A DNA stretch of 5,112 bases, taken from positions 1 to 5,112 of the forward strand of contig URZN01000120.1 in NCBI GenBank assembly GCA_900552345.1. Direction: 5' to 3'. Below are positions 1-4,819 of the stretch, piece after piece. The notes beneath the pieces were generated by a model, which was given only the letters and a program-made list of their open reading frames with translations, did no database searches and was not told the origin of the DNA. The position numbers and the translations under genes are program-made. Every line of letters begins with the position of its first letter. Positions within the stretch are counted from its first letter, which is position 1. The stretch comes from an uncultured Collinsella sp. (GTDB lineage: Bacteria; Actinomycetota; Coriobacteriia; Coriobacteriales; Coriobacteriaceae).

Positions 1-635
1 ACCTCGCGCAGTGCACGCTCGTAGCCGGCAAGACGCTTACGACCCGTATTGGAACGGCGCGCATTAACCAAGCAGGCAATGCGACGGTGGCCCTGCTCGA
101 TCAGGTAGCGGGTGGCCATATAGCCACCCATCTCGTGGTCGAACATCACCTTGTCGCACTCGAGCCCCTCAATGGCACGGTCGACCATCACGGCCGGAAT
201 GGGGAGATGGCTGACTTCTTCGCGCAGGGCGCGGTCGTCCGAGAACTCGTCGCCCACGACCAAGAACACACCATCGACGCCGCGCGTCACCAGCTGGCGC
301 AGGAGCTCAAGATCGTCCTCGGCACTTCCACCCGAGCTGGTAATAAAGAGCGCGTAGCCGTCCTCGCGGCAGCGCTTTTCCAAGCTGCCGGCGAGCGAGG
401 CAAAAAAGCGGCTCTCGATATTGGGAACGATAAGGCCCAGTGTGCGCGACTCGCGCATGACCAGGCTACGCGCGATCTGGTTAGGAACATAATGGTTGCG
501 CGCCGCGACCTCTTTGATGAGCTTGCGGTTTTCTTCCGAGATTCGACAGGGCCGGTTGTTAAGGACAAGCGAGACCGACGAGGGGGAAAGCCCCACCTCC
601 TGGGCAATCTGCTTGAGAGTAACTTTGTTGCCCAT
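1..635 (-). CDS. LacI-family transcriptional regulator, C-terminus cut off by window edge
   Basis: A sugar-responsive DNA-binding regulator of the LacI/GalR family, read leftward from an ATG at 635-633; 211 complete codons are visible of the usual 330-340. Residues 6-27 (TLKQIAQEVGLSPSSVSLVL and on) form the family helix-turn-helix. NQIARSLVM at about 52-60 is the hinge helix that enters the minor groove. From about residue 65 (RTLGLIVPNIESRFFASL) the periplasmic-binding-protein-like effector domain begins, with family landmarks such as LVTRGVDGVFLV, VMVDR and QGHRRIACLV. The missing part is the second half of the effector domain. GGAAGGA lies 5 bases before the ATG and fixes the start. It diverges from murB, which is unlikely to be its regulatory partner. 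The effector and regulon cannot be read from this fragment; malQ and galE are nearby but not adjacent. Family certain, specific role unknown. Confidence 0.95.
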   Translation of the reverse strand, partial: MGNKVTLKQIAQEVGLSPSSVSLVLNNRPCRISEENRKLIKEVAARNHYVPNQIARSLVMRESRTLGLIVPNIESRFFASLAGSLEKRCREDGYALFITSSGGSAEDDLELLRQLVTRGVDGVFLVVGDEFSDDRALREEVSHLPIPAVMVDRAIEGLECDKVMFDHEMGGYMATRYLIEQGHRRIACLVNARRSNTGRKRLAGYERALRE

Positions 636-670
636 CTCGCTCCTTCCGAGTATTCGCGCAATCTCTTGAA

Positions 671-676
671 AGTATA
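671..676 (-). promoter_or_regulatory. Candidate -10 box for the LacI-family gene
   Basis: Read on the minus strand this is TATACT, five of six matches to the sigma-A -10 consensus, 35 bases before the regulator's start codon. No good -35 box sits 16-18 bases upstream (the bases there read CATCAA or similar), so the promoter may be weak or may depend on another factor. The assignment rests on the -10 and its position only. Confidence 0.4.
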
Positions 677-697
677 GCGACCGTCCCTCTACCTTGA

Positions 698-714
698 TGA
701 TAAACACTTTACCA
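698..714. promoter_or_regulatory. Candidate operator: 17-base imperfect palindrome
   Basis: On the plus strand this reads TGATAAACACTTTACCA. The two 7-base halves (TGATAAA and TTTACCA) are inverted copies with one mismatch, around a 3-base centre. It overlaps the place where the -35 of the leftward promoter would lie, a position typical for autorepression by LacI-type proteins. The odd-length centre and the lack of a central CG differ from the classic LacI/CcpA operator, so this is only a candidate. Confidence 0.3.
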
Positions 715-744
715 ATCCGGTAGACGGCTGTTTTATCGCCGCGA

Positions 745-810
745 TTGGCGCAAAGCAACCTAACCCCTTTGCGCCATGTGATGCATTGGGGTCAGGTTAC
801 TTTGCACCAA
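745..810. repeat. Long imperfect inverted repeat (hairpin) between lacI-type gene and murB
   Basis: Arms 745-767 and 788-810 are complementary at 20 of 23 positions, around a 20-base loop that can add a TGC/GCA pair set (770-772 with 783-785). The right arm contains GGGGTCAGGTTACTTTGCAC. The three mismatches (749/806, 756/799, 762/793) are all C-A or A-C on the plus strand, so each becomes a G-U pair on the minus strand. The repeat lies between the candidate promoters of the two divergent genes, so it need not be in either transcript. It resembles a REP-type palindromic unit more than a terminator because no T-tract follows. REP-like identity is inference. Confidence 0.75.
747..775. repeat. 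Short perfect inverted repeat overlapping the longer hairpin
   Basis: GGCGCAAAG at 747-755 is perfectly complementary to CTTTGCGCC at 767-775, with an 11-base loop. The left arm is the same stretch that pairs with 800-808 in the longer hairpin, so the two folds exclude one another. No U-tract follows, so this is not an intrinsic terminator. Confidence 0.65.
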
Positions 811-826
811 ATCCATCCGGGTGGGG

Positions 827-832
827 TATATT
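827..832 (+). promoter_or_regulatory. Candidate -10 box for murB
   Basis: TATATT matches five of six bases of the -10 consensus and lies 43 bases before the murB start chosen here. The nearest -35-like sequence, TTGCAC at 802-807, is 19 bases away and a poor match. Initiation would be near 839, downstream of the 745-810 hairpin. It would leave the first ATG of the long open frame (786) untranscribed, which supports the downstream start at 876. Confidence 0.35.
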
Positions 833-860
833 GCATTCGATTAATGAAAACGACCACCAT

Positions 861-867
861 AAGGCGG
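861..867 (+). promoter_or_regulatory. Ribosome binding site that decides the murB start
   Basis: AAGGCGG stands 8 bases before the ATG at 876. The frame is open back to an ATG at 786, but that ATG has no purine-rich site at the right spacing. The 30 extra residues it would add look like translated intergenic DNA, not a MurB N-terminus. Confidence 0.65.
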
Positions 868-875
868 ATATTCGT

Positions 876-1838
876 ATGCACGAGAACGACTTTTTTAACG
901 AGGACCTGCTCTGCGCGCTCGCCGGTGTTGCCGGCGAGGACAACGTGCTCATGAGCGAGCCCATGCGCGAGCACACCACGTTTAAGATCGGCGGCCCGGC
1001 CGATGTCTTTGTCACGCCCGATACCGAGCAGGGCCTCGTCGCCACGCTCGATACCTGCTATCGCTGCGATCTGCCACTCACCATCGTGGGCAACGGCTCC
1101 GACTTACTCGTCGGTGACAAGGGCATCCGCGGCGTCGTCGTGGCGCTGGGCGAGGGCCTCTCCGACATCACCGTCGACGGCACGCACGTCACGGCGGCAG
1201 CCGGCGCCTTGCTTTCCGATGTCGCCGCGGCTGCCGCCGAAGCCTGCCTCACCGGCATGGAGCCCCTCTCGGGCATCCCCGGCTCGGTCGGCGGCGCCTG
1301 CTATATGAACGCCGGTGCCTACGGCGCCTGCATGGCAGATGTTTTGGAGTCCGTGCGCGTCTATAAGCCCGCCCGCGCGCTCGACGACGGCACCCGCGGC
1401 AGCGGCAATATCATTGAGTTCGATGTCGACGAGCTTAACCTGGGCTATCGCAAGAGCCGCATCGCCGACGACGGCTTTATCGTGCTCTCTGCCACCTTTA
1501 ACCTCGCCCCGGGCAACGCCGCGATGATCAAGGCCGACATGGACGACTACCGCCAACGCCGCGAGGACAAGCAGCCGCTCGACATGCCGAGCGCCGGTTC
1601 CACTTTCAAGCGCCCCGAGGGCCACTTCGCCGGCAAGCTCATCATGGACGCCGGCCTTCGCGGCCACGCTATCGGCGGCGCCCAGGTGAGCGAGAAGCAC
1701 TGCGGCTTCATCGTCAACGCCGACCACGCCACCGCCGCCGACGTCGACGAACTCATCCGCCACATCCAAGCAACCGTCAAAGACCAATTCGGCGTAGACC
1801 TACAACCCGAAATCCACCGAGTAGGCGAATTCCTCTAA
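876..1838 (+). CDS. murB: UDP-N-acetylenolpyruvoylglucosamine reductase (UDP-N-acetylmuramate dehydrogenase)
   Basis: MurB is the cytoplasmic FAD enzyme that uses NADPH to reduce UDP-GlcNAc-enolpyruvate to UDP-N-acetylmuramate, the second committed step of peptidoglycan precursor synthesis. The 320-residue length fits the shorter type II enzymes of Gram-positives. FAD-binding motifs are TTFKIGGPAD (34-43), VGNGSDLLV (71-79) and LSGIPGSVGGACYMNAGAYG (131-150). GYRKS (190-194) carries the Tyr-Arg pair conserved near the active site. AGSTFKRP (240-247) carries the serine that acts as proton donor (S242), and LQPEIHRVG (309-317) carries the catalytic glutamate (E312). All key residues are present. 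Start 876 is chosen for its ribosome site; an in-frame ATG at 786 would add 30 unlikely residues. It appears monocistronic, divergent from a LacI-type gene and convergent with a secreted hydrolase. The last 30 or so codons use A-ending synonyms unlike the rest. Confidence 0.97.
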   Translation: MHENDFFNEDLLCALAGVAGEDNVLMSEPMREHTTFKIGGPADVFVTPDTEQGLVATLDTCYRCDLPLTIVGNGSDLLVGDKGIRGVVVALGEGLSDITVDGTHVTAAAGALLSDVAAAAAEACLTGMEPLSGIPGSVGGACYMNAGAYGACMADVLESVRVYKPARALDDGTRGSGNIIEFDVDELNLGYRKSRIADDGFIVLSATFNLAPGNAAMIKADMDDYRQRREDKQPLDMPSAGSTFKRPEGHFAGKLIMDAGLRGHAIGGAQVSEKHCGFIVNADHATAADVDELIRHIQATVKDQFGVDLQPEIHRVGEFL

Positions 1839-1839
1839 T

Positions 1840-1867
1840 AAAAAAGAAGGCCCCGAAAGGGGCCTTC
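1840..1867. terminator. Hairpin terminator after murB, strongest in the leftward direction
   Basis: GAAGGCCCC (1846-1854) and GGGGCCTTC (1859-1867) form a perfect 9-base stem with a GAAA tetraloop, starting 8 bases after the murB stop. On the plus strand the stem is followed by CGCCATATTTATT, a poor U-tract. On the minus strand it is followed by TTTTTTATTA (the A-run at 1840-1845), a canonical intrinsic terminator. It probably ends both convergent transcripts but should be more efficient for the hydrolase side. Confidence 0.8.
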
Positions 1868-1910
1868 GCCATATTTATTCAGATAAACCAGTCCGGTGCG
1901 CAGCGCCCCG

Positions 1911-2064
1911 AACCCGAGAGGGCCGCGTGCCCGCCCGCAATATATTTGATTGATCGCGAGTTCCGCACGCAAAGAAGGCCACTTAATGTGGCCTTCGTCT
2001 TGCGCAGGACTGCCCGAGCAGGCAATCAAATATATTGCGGGCGGGCACGCGGCCCAGTCGGCTT
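1911..2064. repeat. Near-palindrome with 32-base perfect inverted arms in the convergent spacer
   Basis: Bases 1921-1952 and 2023-2054 are perfectly complementary over all 32 positions, separated by 70 bases. One more pair forms at 1920/2055, and pairing continues imperfectly out to 1911/2064 (7 of those 10 pairs match). Each arm runs from GGCCGCGTGCCCGCCCG into the AT-rich AATATATTTGATTG. The 70-base interior holds its own hairpin (1974-1996) plus partly matching flanks, so the whole segment can fold into one long branched stem. No flanking target duplication and no coding frame are evident. It could be a MITE-like unit, a double-stranded 3' end shared by the two convergent transcripts, or a foldback artefact; the sequence alone does not decide. 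Confidence 0.85.
1968..2004. terminator. Second terminator-like hairpin, inside the long inverted repeat
   Basis: GAAGGCCAC (1974-1982) and GTGGCCTTC (1988-1996) form a perfect 9-base stem with a TTAAT loop. CGCAA (1968-1972) and TTGCG (2000-2004) extend it across a small internal bulge. Neither side has a long T-tract: leftward CTTTGCG, rightward GTCTTGCG. The stem shares its GAAGGCC/GGCCTTC base with the hairpin at 1846-1867. It lies downstream of both convergent genes and probably serves as an accessory terminator or RNA 3'-end stabiliser. Confidence 0.55.
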
Positions 2065-3269
2065 TACGACAGCGCAATACCGCCGAGCCAGCCCCAGCGC
2101 ACGCCAGAGCCAGTGCCGTAGAACCCAATGAACGAGTCAAGCGACTTAGACGTGATGGCGCCCTCGTTGCTCATAACGATGCCGCCGCCAACATAGATGC
2201 CCACGTGTCCGTACAGCAGACCCGGCGTACCGGTGCCACTGTGCGACGAGTCGGCCACGATCATGCCCACCTGCAGCGCCGAACGATCGGAGCTGTAGCA
2301 CCAGGCGTTAAACATGTCGCACGCGTTGCCGCCAAAGTAGCCCACGCCGGCGTTGCGGAACACGTTGGTAACCCAGGCGGCGCACCAGTTCAGGCCAGGC
2401 GAAGGCGTGGAGTAGCATGCATTGACGACGGCCTGCTGCTTGCCCGAGCCGGCATTCTGCTGCGGGGTGCCGCCGGCATACGAGCCGCCACCCGAGCTTG
2501 AACCACCCGAATAGGAATTGTTCTTGTTTGCGGCAGCCGCGGCAGCGGCAGCCTTCTTGGCAGCTTCCTCGGCCTGAGCGGCAGCGAGAATCTCGGAATC
2601 GCGCTGGGCCATGAGCTCCTTAACATCATCGGAAAGGCCGTTCAGAACCGTCTGGACCTCCTGCTGCTTGGCCTGCATGTCCTGCATCTGAGCAGTCTGC
2701 TGGTCCTTGAGCTTCTCCAGGTCGGCCTTCTGCGACTCGAGCTCGGACTTCTGCGTATCGAGCTCTTTCTGGATGGTCTGGATGTCCTCGATGGCGTCAC
2801 GGTCGCTCTTGTTGATCTTCTCGACGTAATGCGCGTTGGCGACGAGCTCCTCAAACGAACCAGAGGCGAGCAGCAACGACAGGATATTGGTACCGCCCGA
2901 CTTGTAGCTGGCGGCAACGCGATCGGAAAGGTCGCCGCGCTTCCTCCTGAGCTCCGACTTCTTGGTGTCGATCTGCTCCTGGGTGTCGTCGATCTGACCC
3001 TGCACACCTTCGATATCGCTGAGGGTCTGGGCATTCTTGTTGGCGAGCGCCGCGTACTCATTAGCGATGCTATCGAGCTGAGCCTGGACCTCATCGAGCT
3101 GGGCCTGGGCGGCATTCAGTTTGTCGGTGGTTTCTTGGCTGGCCTCAGCCGCATGGGCGCGGGCGGGCAGGCCAAAAAGAACAGCCGCGGAAGCAGCGCC
3201 GAAAAGAGCCTTGAGGGCAGTGCGGCGCGAAAGCTCCTGCGTAAAGATGGAATCGTTGTTCGGTGACAT
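2064..3269 (-). CDS. Secreted coiled-coil NlpC/P60- or CHAP-like peptidoglycan hydrolase
   Basis: A 401-residue exported protein, likely a cell-wall endopeptidase. Residues 14-40 hold a twin-arginine-type signal (SRRTALKALFGAASAAVLFG) ending ARAHA-AE. Residues 43-235 are a long Gln/Glu/Lys/Asp-rich coiled coil. It contains the PcsB/CwlO-type signature RVAASYKSGGTNILSLLLAS (117-136) followed by FEELVANAHYVEKI. An alanine run (about 236-247) and a Gly/Ser linker (250-277) lead to the catalytic domain. There NWCAAWV gives the probable nucleophile C296, YGHVGIYVGGG the probable H355, and SNEG (367-370) a possible third polar residue. In PcsB/CwlO proteins the coiled coil holds the enzyme inactive until FtsEX engages it; whether that applies here is inference. 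GGAG lies 5 bases before the ATG. Cleavage specificity, and NlpC/P60 versus CHAP, are not settled. Confidence 0.88.
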   Translation of the reverse strand: MSPNNDSIFTQELSRRTALKALFGAASAAVLFGLPARAHAAEASQETTDKLNAAQAQLDEVQAQLDSIANEYAALANKNAQTLSDIEGVQGQIDDTQEQIDTKKSELRRKRGDLSDRVAASYKSGGTNILSLLLASGSFEELVANAHYVEKINKSDRDAIEDIQTIQKELDTQKSELESQKADLEKLKDQQTAQMQDMQAKQQEVQTVLNGLSDDVKELMAQRDSEILAAAQAEEAAKKAAAAAAAANKNNSYSGGSSSGGGSYAGGTPQQNAGSGKQQAVVNACYSTPSPGLNWCAAWVTNVFRNAGVGYFGGNACDMFNAWCYSSDRSALQVGMIVADSSHSGTGTPGLLYGHVGIYVGGGIVMSNEGAITSKSLDSFIGFYGTGSGVRWGWLGGIALS

Positions 3270-3290
3270 ATGTACTCCGTTACATGCTTA

Positions 3291-3341
3291 TTTATATGTC
3301 GCTCAACTCAAACATATTAACGCACATCGCGCTTGTCCCAA
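3291..3341 (-). promoter_or_regulatory. Candidate promoter region for the secreted hydrolase
   Basis: Two overlapping possibilities are seen on the minus strand. TTGGGA (3341-3336) and TAATAT (3319-3314) are 16 bases apart and would give a leader of about 37 bases. TATAAA (3296-3291) is a better -10 but would leave a leader of only about 15 bases, with just a weak -35 (TTAATA) 18 bases upstream. The rest of the divergent spacer, about 3342-3470, shows no gene or repeat that I can support. Confidence 0.35.
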
Positions 3342-3494
3342 CTATTTCCACGAACGGCTGGAAAAGCATGGTCAGCGGCTCGCAAATACGCCCCGCGCCA
3401 AAGGTAAGGATTATGCAAATAACACCCTATGAGTACGTTAACATCAATCCTCTGGTTTTCCTGCCCCGCGTGTTTTGGGCGCCCCCAGCTGCGC

Positions 3495-3500
3495 TATACT
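3495..3500 (+). promoter_or_regulatory. Candidate -10 box for galE
   Basis: TATACT matches five of six bases of the -10 consensus, 38 bases before the galE start. The -35 region (TTTTGG at 3473-3478, 16-base spacer) is a poor match. Transcription would begin near 3507 and give a leader of about 30 bases holding the AGGAGA ribosome site. Confidence 0.45.
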
Positions 3501-3537
3501 CCCCTCAAGAAGTGTTCCTGATTCGATAGGAGACTAC

Positions 3538-4599
3538 ATGTCCAAAGCACTCGACCCCAAAGACACCTACGTCCTCGTTACCGGCGGCGCCGGCTTTATC
3601 GGCTCGCACACCGTCGTTCAGCTGCTCGAGGGTGGCTACCAGGTTGTCGTCGTCGATGACCTCTCCAACTCCAGCGCCGTTGCCATCGACCGCGTCAAGA
3701 CCATCGTGGGCGACGAGGCCGCCAAGAACCTCACCTTCTACGAGGCCAACGTGCTCGACCGCGATGCGATGAACAAGATCTTCGATACCCACCAGATCGA
3801 CCGCGTCATCCACTTCGCCGGCTTTAAGGCCGTTGGCGAGTCGGTGAGCAAGCCCGTCGAGTACTACCACAACAATATCGAGAACACCCTGGTGCTCATC
3901 GATGTCATGCGCAACCACGGTTGTAAGTCCATCATCTTCTCGAGCTCTTCGACCGTCTACGGCGATCCGGACAATCCGCCCGTCACCGAAGAGGACCCCA
4001 AGAAGCCCGCGACCAACCCCTATGGTTGGACCAAGTGGATGATTGAGCAGATCCTCATGGACGTCCACACCGCCGACCCCGAGTGGGACGTCGTGCTGCT
4101 CCGTTACTTCAATCCCATCGGTGCCCATCCGTCGGGCCTGATCGGCGAGGACCCCAAGGGCATCCCCAACAACCTGGTGCCCTACGTCGCCCAGGTCGCC
4201 GTCGGTAAGCTCGAGGCCGTTCAGGTCTTTGGCAACGACTACCCCACCCCCGACGGCACCGGCGTGCGCGACTACATCCACGTGTGCGACCTGGCATCTG
4301 GTCACGTTGCCGCCCTCAACTGGATGAACGGCAAGACCGGCGTCGAGATCTTTAACCTGGGCACCGGCACCGGCACCTCGGTACTCGAGGTCGTCGCCGC
4401 CTTCTCCAAGGCCTGCGGCAAGGAGCTGCCCTACGTGATTCGCGAGCGCCGTGCCGGCGATATCGCCGCCAACTGGTGCGATGCCTCCAAGGCCGAACGC
4501 ATGATGGGCTGGAAGGCCCAGTACGACATCGCGGACATGTGCCGCGACAGCTGGAATTGGCAGAGCCATAACCCCAACGGCTTCGCCGACGCCGAGTAG
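3538..4599 (+). CDS. galE: UDP-glucose 4-epimerase
   Basis: GalE interconverts UDP-glucose and UDP-galactose in the cytoplasm with bound NAD+. It serves the Leloir pathway of galactose use and supplies UDP-galactose for surface glycans. The 353-residue protein is an extended short-chain dehydrogenase. TGGAGFIGS (15-23) is the NAD-binding Rossmann glycine motif, and VVVVDDLSN (36-44) ends the second strand. FSSSSTVYG (134-142) carries the catalytic serine (S137 by alignment with E. coli S124). PYGWTK (161-166) gives the YxxxK pair Y162/K166. RYFNPIGAHPSG, GTGVRDYIHV and NLGTGTGTSVLEV are further family hallmarks. AGGAGA with 5-base spacing fixes ATG 3538; the frame opens 63 bases earlier without support. 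Asn312 sits where E. coli has the gate Tyr299, which may widen substrate range. No other gal gene is adjacent, and a strong terminator follows, so it is probably monocistronic. Confidence 0.97.
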   Translation: MSKALDPKDTYVLVTGGAGFIGSHTVVQLLEGGYQVVVVDDLSNSSAVAIDRVKTIVGDEAAKNLTFYEANVLDRDAMNKIFDTHQIDRVIHFAGFKAVGESVSKPVEYYHNNIENTLVLIDVMRNHGCKSIIFSSSSTVYGDPDNPPVTEEDPKKPATNPYGWTKWMIEQILMDVHTADPEWDVVLLRYFNPIGAHPSGLIGEDPKGIPNNLVPYVAQVAVGKLEAVQVFGNDYPTPDGTGVRDYIHVCDLASGHVAALNWMNGKTGVEIFNLGTGTGTSVLEVVAAFSKACGKELPYVIRERRAGDIAANWCDASKAERMMGWKAQYDIADMCRDSWNWQSHNPNGFADAE

Positions 4600-4621
4600 A
4601 TAAAACCTACATAGCGTTCTT

Positions 4622-4656
4622 GCCCCGGTCTCACGATGTGAGACCGGGGCTTTTTT
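4622..4656 (+). terminator. Strong intrinsic terminator after galE
   Basis: GCCCCGGTCTCAC (4622-4634) and GTGAGACCGGGGC (4638-4650) form a perfect 13-base stem with a 3-base loop, followed directly by six T residues. It begins 22 bases after the galE stop and separates galE from malQ transcription. Confidence 0.95.
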
Positions 4657-4700
4657 CATGGCGCGTAACCATTTACCGAAAATGGGCCAACTTTTTTATC

Positions 4701-4735
4701 TTGCCCGTACATGTTTAAACAACATATTCTACAAT
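4701..4735 (+). promoter_or_regulatory. Candidate malQ promoter region with a perfect 10-base palindrome
   Basis: Two -10-like hexamers overlap here: TATTCT (4725-4730), 18 bases after TTGCCC (4701-4706), and TACAAT (4730-4735), a better -10 without a clear -35. Between them TGTTTAAACA (4712-4721) is a perfect palindrome lying where a repressor or activator could act. Transcripts would carry a leader of about 80 bases before the malQ start, and I saw no riboswitch-like structure in it. Confidence 0.4.
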
Positions 4736-4819
4736 AGGGACATCGACTCTAAAACTCGGGACGGGCCATTCATCCATCTGCAGGCCGATCCCACAACAAG
4801 AAGGTTGGTGAGCGCATTC

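Noticed and set aside
786..875. N-terminal 30-residue extension of MurB from the ATG at 786
   Set aside because: It has no ribosome site, begins inside the loop of the 745-810 hairpin, and encodes residues unlike MurB. ATG 876 has AAGGCGG at proper spacing.
1104..1787. A 227-codon open frame on the minus strand opposite murB
   Set aside because: It has the same origin as the frame opposite galE: antisense to a strongly recognised gene, with biased composition and no supported start.
1953..2022. Invertible DNA switch flanked by the 32-base inverted repeats
   Set aside because: The 70-base interior has no promoter and is itself nearly palindromic, so inversion would change little. No recombinase gene is in the window.
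1835..2140. Small open frames on both strands across the convergent spacer
   Set aside because: They cross the terminators and the long inverted repeat, lack ribosome sites and overlap the hydrolase 3' end in another frame. The inverted repeats explain this sequence.
4360..4377. Triple tandem GGCACC within galE
   Set aside because: It encodes the normal glycine-rich NLGTGTGTSVLEV stretch at the usual family length, so it is codon coincidence, not an expansion.
3505..4659. A 384-codon open frame on the minus strand opposite galE
   Set aside because: It mirrors galE in a GC-rich genome where antisense frames stay open by codon bias. Its translation is low-complexity Val/Gly/Asp/His-rich and resembles no family, while galE on the other strand is unmistakable.
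4669..4697. CCATTT/AAATGG hairpin followed by a T-run downstream of galE, as a second terminator
   Set aside because: The stem is only six mostly A-T pairs and the T-run is separated from it by seven bases. The strong terminator at 4622-4656 already accounts for termination.
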